Shown: positions 1 to 11,319 of the stretch, one piece after another
How positions within the stretch are numbered: the stretch's first letter is position 1
How the letters are laid out: every line of letters begins with the position of its first letter
Made by a program: the position numbers and the translations under genes
Source: Ursus arctos
Lineage: Eukaryota > Chordata > Mammalia > Carnivora > Ursidae
Direction of reading: 5' to 3'
DNA: 64,000 nt
Assembly (NCBI RefSeq): GCF_023065955.2
Contig: NW_026622797.1
Location: 55,115,689-55,179,688 of the forward strand
Notes under the pieces: model-generated
Told to the model about the DNA's origin: nothing
What the model saw: only the letters and a program-made list of their open reading frames with translations
Databases searched by the model: none

Positions 1-315
1 CATATTTACTTTAGTACTTCTTGTATGATGACTGTGTAAAATATATCACCATACAAAGGCACAATTTTCCTGCTCACCTCATTTACATCATACGGTTTTT
101 CTTAGAAAACTTTATTTTAATTGAAAGTTGTAGTCTATGTAATGATCATAAATTATCACAAGATGCACAAAATGAACCTTTTCTTATGTTATTTTTACTT
201 TGCAAATCACATTTTCCAAAAATTATACTTTATGTTCAGATTTATTACCATAAGGAAAAGAGTTTAGTAATTGTATGTTGAATTATTAATACTCATACAC
301 CTGACCTATTGTTTC
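1..315. other. Unassigned AT-rich DNA
   Basis: No repeat family, exon-like reading frame or RNA gene recognised. The 86-codon open frame on the plus strand has no compositional or motif support and is treated as chance. Confidence 0.5.
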
Positions 316-530
316 TTTTTTTTTAAGTTTTTATTTATTTCCAGGTAGCATACACTGATATATCAGTTTCAGGTATACAGTGTAGTGATTCAACACTTCT
401 ACGTTACTCAGTGCTCACCAGAGTGAATGTAGTCACCATCTGTCCCCATACAACTTTATCACAATATTGAATATATTCCCTGTGCTTTTTATCTCTTAAC
501 TTACTTATTTTCATTTGGTTCTTGAAATAG
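316..530 (-). mobile_element. 5'-truncated LINE-1 3' end (antisense)
   Basis: A T-run is followed by the reverse complement of a carnivore L1 3'UTR: a track reading through 'caggtatacagtgtagtgattcaac', then 'gtgctcacca', then 'caccatctgtccccataca'. The same track recurs at 24,135, 54,542 and 63,201. The T-run is the reversed poly(A) tail, so the element points to the minus strand. Only the non-coding 3' end is present. Confidence 0.8.
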
Positions 531-1022
531 TCCAGTTTTCACAGCAATGGTCAATGTAAAGTTTTTCCAAATAATTTTTTATAGAAGACTAAATAAGTGT
601 TTTGTTTTTTAAACTCCTGTATATTATATTTATTTAGATTATCTATACAGTTAAACATAATTGTATTTATACATAAAAATATCTTGGAGTTAAAAAATTG
701 AAACCTAAAATGTTTATCAGTAATAGTTATTGTGTTCTGTTATTTACATAGGAGTCTAAAGTCCTTCATGATTTTTGTACTTGTGTATAACATTTCGTAT
801 GTGTTTGCTTCTTGGTGTTTTGTTTGCCTCATGTACATTTTTTTTTTGTTTTCTGATTGCCTAAAATTTGATAAAGGTATTTGATCATGTGCCATTTTTA
901 TCATAATTTATACGAATCACTGGGAGTTTTCAATTTCCTGTATCTCTTCTTCCTTATTTTTATTTCTTTCCTTTTTTTCTTCTGCTAACTCACAGATGCC
1001 TCAGTTTTTTCCTCTAAAAAAA
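531..1022. other. Unassigned AT-rich DNA
   Basis: Nothing recognised. It includes a 10-T run near 839. Confidence 0.5.
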
Positions 1023-1032
1023 TAACTGATAA

Positions 1033-1234
1033 GGTGCCTGGGTGGCTTAATTGGCTAAGTGTCTGACTTGATTTTGGCTCAGGTCATGATCACAGAGTTG
1101 TGAGATCAAGCCCTGGGCCATGGAGCCCTCTTGAGATTCTCTCTCTCCCTTTCCCTCTCCCTCTGCCCCTCTCCCCCCCCCTTCTCCCTCCCTCTCTAAA
1201 AAACAGAAAACCAAAAAAACAAAACAAAACAAAA
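1033..1234 (+). mobile_element. CAN-SINE (tRNA-derived)
   Basis: The head reads GTGCCTGGGTGGCTTAATTG, which is the tRNA-derived region with the Pol III A box. A B-box-like AGATCAAGCCC follows, then a long CT-rich tract (about 1136-1197) and an A/CA-rich tail. The flanks ACTGATAA and ACTGGTAA look like a diverged target-site duplication. This is an older copy of the 'TTTTGGCTCAGGTCATGAT' type. The open frames on the minus strand here are frames through the SINE and are not genes. Confidence 0.93.
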
Positions 1235-3930
1235 AACTGGTAAATACTTGAAGGTTTACATATGAGATACCATAAGTCTGAGATGCATTTGTATGTAACA
1301 TGAAAAGCAGTATGCTTATGCATTTTCTATTGCCTATTATTATGATGAATAATTAGATGTACATAGCATAGTATTGTGTTTGTGAAAGCTCTCTCTAAAT
1401 ACTTATGTAATTTTAATCCCCTTTTCATTTGAGTAGCATACATCTGGGAATATTTTTATTCAAAATACTAGAAGTTTTCAAAACATTTTTGTTTATGTGA
1501 AGATTTTCTAATTATTAGATAAGTCTCAGCATACTTTGGAAGTCTCTCCATTAAGAAAACGAGGAATACTCCCTTAGCTAACCAATATTTTAAAATAATA
1601 CCCATAACAAACTTCCTTAATATAGAGCATAATGAGTGAATGCTTGAAGTTCCCATATCTGGAAATTGGCCCCTTGTTTCTCAAACTACCTCTGTCAGTA
1701 CTCTTTACATTCTGTTCTTTAGCCACTCAATGTAACTGAATTTCAGAGTTCTCATCATTAAAATTAAGATCAAAGATGTTTCAAGAATCTCCTTGCTCTA
1801 AACAATTTCAATTATATTAAATAATTTCAAATATTAACACTTAACCCAGAAGTTTCTTTGGATTTTTAAATTAATTTTAACTTCCTATTCCCTTCACTCT
1901 TCACTCTTTATGTTTTCTGCCCTCTGCCATTGAGACATGTCATATTTTTTCCTAAGAAAATTAGCCCATTCAGTTCCTTCTGAAATTTATTTCATTTATC
2001 TCAGATATGTGATTTTAGCTCCTGGACATCTCTAAAAAATTCTGCTTTTAAGTTCAAGTTTTAGAGTTGGCTCCATTCACTAAATAATGAGCTACCCTCT
2101 TGACTCTAAGTTACCTTGCAATATTATAAAATATACATAGGCAGGGAAACGATGTGGGCCAAGATATTACACAACATTGAATAAGGAAAAAAAGTTGGAG
2201 TAAAAGGTCCTTTAAGCTCTTAGAATGGGGATATCATATATTTTTATAATTTGAATTTGTCGGCTTAGTTCTTCACTCTTGCAAAAATTTCCTATAGACA
2301 TGTTGATTTCACTGTTCCCTATTTTGACATCTGACTGTTTTATCCAGTCAGTAAAATATTAAGCAGACACTAAGTATTTCTCTGTCACTCTGTTTTTGCC
2401 AAACAAAAAATCACTACCCACTGCCTTAGTTAAGTTTGGATATGTTTCTTTCTGTAAATACTGTTAACCTTGATCTAGTTGAGACAACATTGTCATACAC
2501 TACAATCGCCCATGCAAAATGTATGAATGTTTTATAATAAGAATCGTTGTATTCAATATTCACATGTAAGTTACTCTTTTTTTCTGGCAAGGCATATTCT
2601 TACTGATTATTGAATAAGAACTTGTCCTACAACTTTATATCAAGGAATTTTATGAATTGAAAAAAATGGATATTAAATATATAAAAGTTAAGATAGAAAC
2701 AGTAAATAATCATTCAGTTTTCTCCATTGGCTTATAATACAAAACTTTGTCACCTAAAATTTTGAAAGACATGGCAAACAGGGTCTCCTTGAGGGATACA
2801 GAGCTTGGTAAAATCTGCTTATTTTGATTTTCTAATTAAAATTGGTATAAAAATAACACTGCAAGTGCTAACCATTTTTCTATGTGCTTACATTAAACTC
2901 TGCTCTATTTTATGCTCATAATGAATCTGGCTCTGCTGTGAGTAGAGAGTGTTCGGCTGGACTCTGGGAGAGGAATTATGGTTAGTTATCTGGAAGCCTA
3001 ATGACTGACAAACCCGACACTCTACCTGAACTTTTAGATCTGAGTTGATGGCTCTGCTCCTGGGGCAAACACCTTAGGGCATAGATGGCACTTGGCACTT
3101 TCTCTCCAAAGTTTCTGCGTATTAGGAGTAAGATGCAATCTGTCATTTACAGAAGAGAAAGATTTCCCTATCCTCCCAAATCAGGCTATGGTAGCCTCTT
3201 TATAAATTATCAACAGGTGATGTTCTCATATCTACGCTTTTATTATGCAGTTCTTTTCACAACAGAATTAAACTCCAAAGAGTTTTTTCCTAAAGAGTGG
3301 CCTAGAGTGCGTTAAAAAAATTTTTTTTCATGGGATTTCATTATGTAATGTGATTCACATGGGTTATTTTTAAAAATTGTTTGTGTACTTGACTACACAG
3401 GGTAATTTGTTTGATGGGGAAAATGCATAGGCTAGATCACAACATTTTCAGTATTTAGTTGAAAATTGATAATGACCATAATTAAAAAACAATCTATGCA
3501 CTCTAAATCTTTTAAAAATATAGCTTTCTAAACAATTATTGAATCAAAGCAAAATAAAACACAAAGTTAAAATTATTCAGAGATTCTGAAAAAGTTTAGA
3601 TGAAATATTATATTTAGACAAAACTTCACTCACAGGAAAATGTGTAGTATTTTTTTTAAAGGAAAAATGAAAGAGCATAATGGATGAGCATACGTCAATA
3701 AAACGTTTAAGTAATCTTAAGCATTAAATTTAAGCAAGCAGAAAAGGATTGTAAAATAGTAAAATAAAACATGTTGAAACAATTTCGAAGTAATTAAAAA
3801 ACAGGAAGAAAGGAATGTAAAATAAAATCAAAAGCAGGTCTTCCAAAAATGAATAAAATACACCCTCAGGTAATTCTTTTTAAGAGCCTGATTAAGATAC
3901 AATTCATATACTGAACAATTCTTTTATTTA
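1235..3930. other. Unassigned AT-rich intergenic or intronic DNA
   Basis: I see no recognisable repeat, RNA gene or exon in this 2.7 kb. The short open frames (for example 3,085-3,315 plus and 1,468-1,656 minus) lack any recognisable domain. Very old, decayed repeats could be hidden here. Confidence 0.5.
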
Positions 3931-3942
3931 AAATATAAAATC

Positions 3943-4055
3943 CCGGGCACCTGGATGGCTCAGTCAGTAGAGCATGTGACTCTTGATTTCAGGATAGTGA
4001 GTCTGAACTTCACGTTGGGCATAGAATTTACTTAAAATTTAACAAAAAAAAATCA
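3943..4055 (+). mobile_element. Short CAN-SINE copy
   Basis: The head CGGGCACCTGGATGGCTCAG is followed by a degenerate tRNA-like body, which jumps early to an A-rich tail (AAAATTTAACAAAAAAAAA). The CT-rich middle of the usual SINE is missing. The flanks share ATATAAAAT / GTATAAAAT (3932-3941 and about 4058-4066), a likely target duplication. Confidence 0.85.
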
Positions 4056-4065
4056 AAGTATAAAA

Positions 4066-4370
4066 TTCATTTTTAATATTTTCATGAGGCTGTGCAACCA
4101 TCACCACAGTCCAATTTAGGACATTTCATTTTCTTTCAAAGAAACTTCATATATACTAATAGTCACCTCCCATTCTGCCTTCTCCTCCACGCCAAAAAAA
4201 ACCCACTAATCTAATTTCTATCTCTGTAGATTTGCCTATTCTGGACATTTAATTTAAATGGAATTATACAATATGTAGTATTTGGCGACTAGCTTCTTTC
4301 ACTTAAATAGTTTGTTCAAGGGTCATCTGTTGGTATGAACATACGATTTTTATTCCTTAGTCCGTTGATT
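4066..4370 (-). mobile_element. Old L1M-type 3'UTR (antisense)
   Basis: The sequence follows the reverse complement of a mammal-wide L1 3'UTR: 'gcaaccatcaccaca', 'ctgtagatttgcctattctg', then 'gcttctttcactta'. It is contiguous with antisense ORF2-like sequence to its right and is probably part of the same or a related old insertion. Confidence 0.65.
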
Positions 4371-5585
4371 TGATGGAGCACATTACTTGATTTTAAGTGT
4401 TGAGCCAGCCTGCATATTTCTCCTATGTAGACATTGTATATAATTCTTTTTATTCATCTAGGAATGAATTTGCTAATATTTTGTTGAGAAGTCTTGCATC
4501 TGTATTCTTGAGAGATACCGGATTTTGGTTTTCCTTTCTTGTAATGTCTTTGTTTGGTGTCGGTATTCAGGTAATACTGGCCTCATAGAAAAGGTCAGGA
4601 AGTATTCTCTCTGCTTCTGCTTTCTGGAAGAGATTGTAGAAAATTTATATAATTTCTTTTTTTTTTCCTTAAAATTTATTTATTTGAGAGAGAGGGTGAG
4701 AGAGAGCAAATTGGGAGGAGCAGAGGGAGAGGAAGAGAGAATCTCAAGTAGACTACACTGAGCTCAGAGCCTGAGGTGGGGTGGGATCTCATAACCCTGA
4801 GATCATGACTTGAGCCAAAACCAAGAGTCGGACATTTAACCGACTGCGCAATCCAGGCACCCCTATAATTTCTTTCTTAAATGTTTGGTAGAATTCGCTG
4901 ATTAATCCATTTGGACCTGGTGCTTTCTGTTTTATAGGTAATTGATTATTGATTCAATTTCTTTAATAGATATAGGGCTATTCAGATACTCTGTTTTTCT
5001 ATATGAGTTTTGGTAGATTGTGTCTTTGAAGGAATTGGTCCATTTCATCTAGATTTATCAAATTTGTGGGCATAGAGTTCTTTCAGTATTCCTTTATTAT
5101 CCTTCTAATATCCATGGGACATGTAGTAATAGTCCCTCTTTCATTTCTAATATTAGTAGTGTGTATCTTTTCTCTTGTTCTCTTAGTTAACCTGGCTTAT
5201 TGATTTTATCCATGGTTCTTTTCAAAGAACCATCTTTTGGTCTTGTTGAATTTCTCTACTGATTTCTTATTTTCAATTTCATTGGTCTGTTCTAATTTTT
5301 ATTATTTCTTTTGTTCTGTTTATTTTGGATTTAATTGGCTCTTTTTCTTCTATATCCCAGGTGGAAGCTAAAACTATTTGTTTTAAATCTTTCTTCTTTT
5401 CTAATGTATGCATTCAGTAATTGACATACATTTCCTTTTGAGCCTTGTTTTGGCTACATCTGACAAATTTCGATAACTGGTATTTTCATTTTTATTTAGT
5501 TCAAACTATTTTTAATTTCTCTTGATTTTTTATTTAGTGACTTGGATAAGTAATTTTTGTGAAGTATATTTCCCCTGTGATGTGC
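4371..5585 (-). pseudogene. LINE-1 ORF2 relic (antisense)
   Basis: This is a reverse-complement L1 ORF2 (endonuclease/reverse transcriptase) fragment. Marker tracks are 'ttgctaatattttgttgaga', 'gtaatactggcctcatagaa', 'tccatttggacctggtgctt' and 'aaagaaccatcttttggtc'. All frames contain many stops, so no protein can be made. A SINE at 4660-4863 interrupts it. The fragment ends near 5,585, where a different sequence begins. Confidence 0.85.
4660..4863 (-). mobile_element. CAN-SINE inserted in L1 ORF2 (antisense)
   Basis: A T-rich start is followed by TTTATTTATTTGAGAGAGAG and ends CCAGGCACCCC, the full SINE in reverse. It is flanked by a perfect 12-bp target duplication, TATAATTTCTTT, at 4648-4659 and 4864-4875. 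Removing the SINE and one copy restores a continuous L1 ORF2 track, so the SINE is younger than that L1. Confidence 0.95.
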
Positions 5586-6235
5586 AGCTTCTGATGTTTT
5601 TCCTCCAATTTTTCTCACCCTTGTTTTTACTTCTTAGTCTGGCCACCTAATGGTCATCTCTGTATCATCATAATCCACTTGTTGGCCAAAGATTGTGTTT
5701 AAGCCCCGTTAGCCTGTTAGATTTTTACCTTTACATTGGTTGTGTGTGTGTGCTTGGAGTTTCCAGTCATAAGGAATTTTTTTTCCCCCAAACTATTTTT
5801 TTTTTTAAGGAGCTTAGAGGTTCTGTCTTTGATTACTCCCAAAAGGGTATGAGTTCAAACATGCACACAGTCTCCCAGACTACCAGGAATGACAATATGA
5901 TTTTTAAGTCTGGCTTCCTCAGAGTCACCTCTAAGTCAGAGTAGCTTATGTTTGCTCAGTGTTTGGTCAGAAGCTATTTTCAAGTCCCTTGTGCCATGAG
6001 ACCCCAGCCCTATATGGATTGGTCTGTGTGCAGATTGAGAAGAGTAAGAAGAACTTCCTTTGAAGACAGCCGCAAATCTCTTCAGAGGTCTCTTTGCTGA
6101 ATGGCATCTTATGCCCTTTTCCTTAAGCAGCCCCTATTGAAGCCATGGAGATGACTTTTGGACCTAACAGTTCCCAGTAACATCTTTGTCACAAATCTGT
6201 AGAATTAAAAATTCAGACAAATACATGACTGTCAA
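5586..6235. other. Unidentified, somewhat GC-richer patch
   Basis: This 650-bp segment starts abruptly where the antisense L1 ORF2 ends. It is less AT-rich than its surroundings, with evenly mixed sequence such as 'gtcctagg'-free, non-simple text around 5,980-6,180. It contains a short TG run (5,741-5,752) and two T-runs. No intact reading frame of note was found: the 83-codon plus frame at 5693-5944 crosses T-runs and has no recognised domain. It could be a piece of an old element or a retrotransposed transcript 3' end. I do not recognise it. Confidence 0.35.
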
Positions 6236-7475
6236 ACATCTCATTGTTGTCATAGTTTTATACCTATAACAAAGTGCCGTTATTTCCTCATGGTAATTAA
6301 CGTTTCCCAAAAGAACAAGCATTTTATTACTACAAGGAGTGAAAATACTATAATGTTATAATGAAATAGGGTCTTAAACTGTATAAACATGGAGAATTCT
6401 ATACATTTCCTGTGTCTTTTTAATTTCCCCTTGATTGGGGGGAATCTTCTAGCAGCCCCTGATAGTCCAGACATTTTAAACCATTAATCTACGAACTACC
6501 TACATGAAGCTTCCATTTCATTTCTGCAACATAATCTTGGCAATTGCTTGTCAGTTTTTATATAAGTCATTCATAAAAGCAAATAATATTGAGTTCCAGA
6601 TACCATCCAAGGTGCTGGGGATACATAAATTATAAAACATAAAAAATTAACCACATGGAAGTTCCATTCTAGTGGACATTAAAAAAGAAAGCATGTATGT
6701 AATTTATACAGTGAACTGAAAAGTGGTAGAGATGAGTAAGAGAAAGTTGAAACGGAATGTGGGAAAACATGTTCAACTTTATATTAGAAGGCCGTTTTAT
6801 TTTGAAATGTATGTGTGTACACACACACACACACTCATTTATGTGTATATGTATGCATGTGCTGACATATATACATATGTTCGTATATACATATTATTTG
6901 ATCACCTAAGCTTTTATGAACACATGTATATCTGTTTGTGTGTGTGTGTATATATGTACATGCACATAAACATATAGTTGTATACATATATATAATCGCT
7001 GTATTAATCTTTTATGATTATACATGTATATAAAAGCATACACATACACACAAAACTGTACCTCCTAAACTTAGAATTAATTTCATTAGGACTCAAAATC
7101 TTTTAACTGGATATTTACGGTTTATATATTCTGAATTTTGTTTTTTTTCCACAATATTCATCTTTGTGCTCTTTTCTGTCGTTTATTTATTTATCTATAT
7201 ATCCATTATTTATTTGTTTTGGTGCTGACACTTCTGTAAATTACTCTGGTCCACCTCTTTCATTTCAGCGGCTTCAGCTCCTTAGTTCTGTTTTCCATTT
7301 TCTTTCCTTTCAGACTTGACCTCTCACTTCTGCCTTATTAGTTGGAATGCGATTGCTTTACTTCCTGACTCTTCTGTATCAGTGAGCATGTAAGAGATGA
7401 GAGATGGTTAAAATTGTAAATCTTATACTTCTTTTGCTAGCTTTTAGTAGACCATGAATCTTAGATGAGTTGTCC
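6236..7475. other. Mostly unassigned DNA with faint old-repeat traces
   Basis: The text near 6,598-6,690 (ccagataccatccaaggtgc, then ggggatacataaat, then ttccattctagtggacat) resembles a common ancient mammalian interspersed repeat, but I cannot name the family. The rest shows nothing apart from the TG/CA-rich stretch listed separately. Confidence 0.35.
6805..7055. repeat. Imperfect (TG/CA)n with TATA and CATA interruptions
   Basis: Alternating purine-pyrimidine text: a CA run at 6819-6834, TG at about 6938-6949, and many ATGTATAC-like units between. The open frame at 6723-6977, rich in Y, H, T and C, is only a translation of this repeat. Confidence 0.8.
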
Positions 7476-7505
7476 TTTTTTTTTAAGATTTTATTTTTAA
7501 GTAAT
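7476..7505 (-). mobile_element. Possible SINE poly(A)-end fragment
   Basis: Only the reversed tail motif TTTTTTTTTAAGATTTTATT is visible, and no SINE body follows. It could be a strongly truncated CAN-SINE or chance. Confidence 0.3.
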
Positions 7506-7711
7506 GTCCTTCTTATAACATAACATTTGGCTTTGAACATGAACTTCATCAGACCCTCTGTTATCTGCCTGCCCTTCCTCTAAAATGCACTTTTTCCTAA
7601 GTATAGGGATTATATTTACTTTAACCTCACAGTTCTGTAATGTCTGGGTAGTACCATGTGGACAATTTTTATTAACAAGTTGAAAATCCTATCTCCTGAC
7701 ATCCAGTGTTT

Positions 7712-7816
7712 TGTTTAGTTTTGTTTTTAAGTAGGTTCTACACCCAAACCTGGGGCTTTAACTCACGACCCCAAGATCAAGAGTCGCATGCTCTACTGAC
7801 TAGGCCAGCCAGGTGC
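7712..7816 (-). mobile_element. Short CAN-SINE (antisense)
   Basis: A T-rich reversed tail leads into GTAGGTTCTACACCCAAACC and ends GACTAGGCCAGCCAGGTGC, the tRNA-derived head reversed. Target duplications CATCCAGTGTTT (7700-7711) and CATCCAATGTTT (7817-7828) flank it. It belongs to the short form without the CT-rich section, like the copy at 3943. The open frame at 7706-7891 is an artefact of this insertion. Confidence 0.92.
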
Positions 7817-7828
7817 CATCCAATGTTT

Positions 7829-8413
7829 AAATATATAGGTATTTATACTGAGAATTACTTTTCTTTTAGCAAATACATTTTACATCCTTAACTTGATATT
7901 GCACACGTGTGTTCCTAATGGTTTAAGAAAGCGTGTTTTCTGTGATGAAGTATCATAGCACTTATCTACCTCTTTTTCTTTTTCTCTTGGTTCAAATTAT
8001 ACCTTAAATAAGTCCAAAATTCCTCAGTCACTATCACGGATCCTTCCCAATGCAATGCATGAGAATTCAAAAGAATGCCACAAGTTATTAGTCATTCCAC
8101 AACACTTTCGTTTGAGCTTAAGATTAAATTTTATGATACTCATTAAAGGTAAAATTATCTAATTAAATGTGTCATATAAAAGAGCTGGAACATTTTTAAT
8201 GGCAATTGTTCCTTCTTTTATTTTCTTCAAACGATATATGTTTTTATACTATGCAGATATCCCCACATGTTCAATTAATAGCCATTTAGAGAGGGATAAG
8301 TAAACTCTCCAAAAATTGGCCACGGTACTGGTCCTCATTCTTTATCTTATCTGATGCTCATATGTCAATAATATTACTAAAGTTGTTATACATGTCAATA
8401 ATGTTAGTAAGTT

Positions 8414-8466
<53 letters not shown>

Positions 8467-10410
8467 AACTTATTCCATTCTACTCCCTGAAGGATTTACA
8501 CATAGTGTTAGGGCTTGCTTTGGATTTTTTTTTTTAATGCAAAATCTGTCTCACTTCATCAACAAGAGAAAGTGGAGCATTTCCCTAATAGGAAATTACC
8601 ATTATGTTTTATCTGTAAAGTGTCATATTAAAACAGGTATTACAGAATTATCTTTGTTGAATTAAATTAGCCATAGAGCCTTTAGTGGAACACATTACGT
8701 TAGGGCTTCAGTCTGTTTTTTAATGAATATAAGAACTGCCTTATATATTAAATATTTCAATTGTTTATATATAGCAGGATTGATCACTCCTACTTTAATG
8801 ACCTCTAGGTCCAGGTGGGAAGGAAACATCTGATAGAATCTGGTAGTGATAATTTATGATATTATGTGATCCCCAATGTGCCTCAAGAATTACAAAATGT
8901 ATCAGCCTATACCTGATGCAGACAGCTTTGCATAGAGAATTCACCATGATTCTCAAGTCCTCTCCCACCAAACCCATTGTTTTCTTATCACAATACTGTA
9001 ACTACTCATATCTATTTAATAAGAAGTTGATCACCCCAAAGGTCCACTTAATCTGCAGAGACTTGACTCACTATATGCTATTTTATTTATTGCTGAAGAC
9101 CTAATATCTGAAATTTTAATATTATAAACAGTCCTTGGCCTGAATCCTTTCCTCCCCATGCCATACAACAAATATCCTAAATAATCTTCACCATTGCTAA
9201 TCTATAGACTTGTTGACAGCGACTGTAATAAACCCTAAGGCTCCGGGTATCCTGATCTTAATATAGGTATTCTTTCTAAATTAGCTGGAAAAAGAAGAAA
9301 CAAGGGCATTATGTAGATATTTGGACATGCAAAATTGTTCTTAAATGAAAAATATCTCTTGACAAATAACAAGAAATTTGGAAAAGTATTCTATCTCCTG
9401 AGCTTAATGTTACAATTATTTTAAATCAGATAATCAGGTAATATTATAAATACTATTGTTCCTTAAACTTTACCTCATATAAACAAAAAATAAAATAAAA
9501 CCATAGTGTAAATATCTTCTCAATGTTTGGTAATCAGTACTAAGTTCTGATAAAATGTTCTCCTACAATGGATATTAAGGATAGGGACTTACATGGTCAT
9601 TCAATATGGTCTGTAGTCCCTGGAAATACTGTGTTTTGAGTCTTCCTCTGTGTAATGAAGAGTATTTGGAAAGTGACTAAATTATATGCAAAAGCATTGC
9701 ATTAATACCATGTGCATCCTGGAATGAGGAATATCATAAAACTATGATGGCATGAGGCTGTGAGTGTGGGTCTATGTTATGCTTTCTACTTCAGAGAAGT
9801 TAGCATTGAAAACAAGCAAATAGTAATCAATGTTCATATCAGAGTGTTGTGGTAGCTCTTTATGGACACTACATTTTTACTTATGAGTCCATGATGATAA
9901 TTACAGGAAAAATGATAGTAACAGAAAAAGATATAAATGAGAATAAGAGCATATCTAATATAGTAAAGAAATGCAGCAGTCACCTTTGTTTTTCTCCTAG
10001 AGTGGAAGTACTTGAATTTTCCAAATAACTATCATTAATAGTTTATAGCTAATGGACACTATTCCATCAGTAGAAGCCTTCTGAATTCTCTACAGTGGTT
10101 GATGATAATTTACTACGTTCATTTTTAGAAACTATAAGCATAAATCTAATTATTGCATCTGAATATGCATAAATGTTTGTTATCATAAGCTATACATTTT
10201 AGTGTATTATTGAAAATATTTTCCCCTGTGAAATGAACTTTATGCATGACTGGGATTATTTCTGTAAATCTGAGTTGGGCAAAACACATTTAGAGCAAAA
10301 TAGCTTTAAAATAAAATTAACTTTTTATCTGTAGTAGCTATATTTTATAATGTTTGTATTTTGATTTTTTTCATGGTGTCCTAGAATTTAAAAGTTGGAA
10401 AGGGCATTCG
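7829..10410. other. Unassigned AT-rich DNA
   Basis: No repeat family or exon recognised over 2.6 kb apart from the TA microsatellite at 8419. The open frames at 8795-8977 minus and 8856-9104 plus overlap each other on opposite strands and have no recognisable domain. Confidence 0.5.
8419..8466. repeat. (TA)n microsatellite with adjacent T-run
   Basis: About 16 perfect TA units (8419-8450) lead straight into about 16 T residues. This is a simple repeat likely to vary in length. Confidence 0.95.
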
Positions 10411-10423
10411 AAATTATCTGTTT

Positions 10424-10628
10424 TGGGGTGCCTGGGTGGCTCAGTCATTAAGCATCTGCCTTCGGCTCAGAGCGTGATCCCGGAGTCCTGGGATCGAGCC
10501 CCACATCAGGTTCCTCCACTGGGAGCCTGCTTCTTCCTCTCCCACTCCCCCTGCTTGTGTTCCCTCTCTCGCTGGCTATCTCTCTCGCTGTCAAATAAAA
10601 AAAATCTTAAGAAAAAAAAAAGAAGAAG
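10424..10628 (+). mobile_element. CAN-SINE, first of a stacked pair
   Basis: Complete SINE: GGGGTGCCTGGGTGGCTCAG head, GGGATCGAGCCCCACATCAG B-box region, CCTGCTTCTTCCTCTCCCAC middle, CTCTCGCTGGC tail, then an A-rich end with GAAGAAG. It is flanked by perfect 13-bp duplications AAATTATCTGTTT at 10411-10423 and 10629-10641. The right copy is also the left duplication of the next SINE. Confidence 0.96.
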
Positions 10629-10641
10629 AAATTATCTGTTT

Positions 10642-10837
10642 GGAGGCGTCTAGGTGGTGCAGTCAGTTAAACGTTGGATGCTTGGTTTCAGCTCAGGTCA
10701 TGATCTCAAGGCCGTGAAATAGAGCCCCGCCTCAGGTACTTAGCTCGGAGTCTGCTTAAGTTTCTCTCTGCCCCTTCCCACTGCGTGCTCTCTCTCTCTC
10801 TCTAAAATAAATGAATGAATCTTAAAAAAAAAGAAAG
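10642..10837 (+). mobile_element. CAN-SINE, second of a stacked pair
   Basis: GGAGGCGTCTAGGTGGTGCA head, 'caggtcatgatctcaagg', CT run, and a tail with AAATGAATGAATC plus A-run. Its left flank AAATTATCTGTTT (10629-10641) is shared with the first SINE, and its right flank is AAATGATCTGTTT (10838-10850). The body is more diverged from the familiar head than that of the first copy. The plausible order is therefore this one first, then the first SINE into its left duplication. Confidence 0.93.
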
Positions 10838-10850
10838 AAATGATCTGTTT

Positions 10851-11319
10851 GAGTGAAGTATTTAATCCCACCTATACCATTTCTAGGGGAAAAAATACCC
10901 TCGAAATCTCAATGTTGTTGTAAAAACAAGTAAGATATTTGCTGTGCTGAAGTATTATTGTTATTATATAATAATATAGAGTATACCTTTGTATATCTTA
11001 TAGACATGTATGTATAGTATGTTATGTATACTATACATGTAAATATATATGTAAAATAATTACTATGATAGTAAAAGAGAAATATGTAAAGTACAGTGTC
11101 ATGAGATAATTTTTTTTCAAAGTCATGTCCTGCTTATTATAACACCTATGACTCAACTCTTGGTTCAGAACCCAAAGAATTGATCCTTTTCTTTTTCTTT
11201 TTCAAAATTTAGTATTTCATTAGCTTTCCGTGCACCAACACTTAATATTTCCCCTGAACTCTCAACACAGCTATATATACAACTTGGTAGGTCCAAACCC
11301 ATTTGTAGCCCAGTAGTGC
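10851..11319. other. Unassigned AT-rich DNA
   Basis: Nothing recognised. The palindrome-like TATAGTATGTTATGTATACTATA text near 11,015-11,037 is low complexity. Confidence 0.5.

Noticed and set aside
1033..1234. tRNA gene
   Set aside because: The tRNA-like A and B boxes belong to the SINE head. No complete cloverleaf with acceptor stem is present in this or the other copies.
6723..6977. 84-aa plus frame rich in Y, H, T and C
   Set aside because: A translation of the TG/CA-rich simple repeat.
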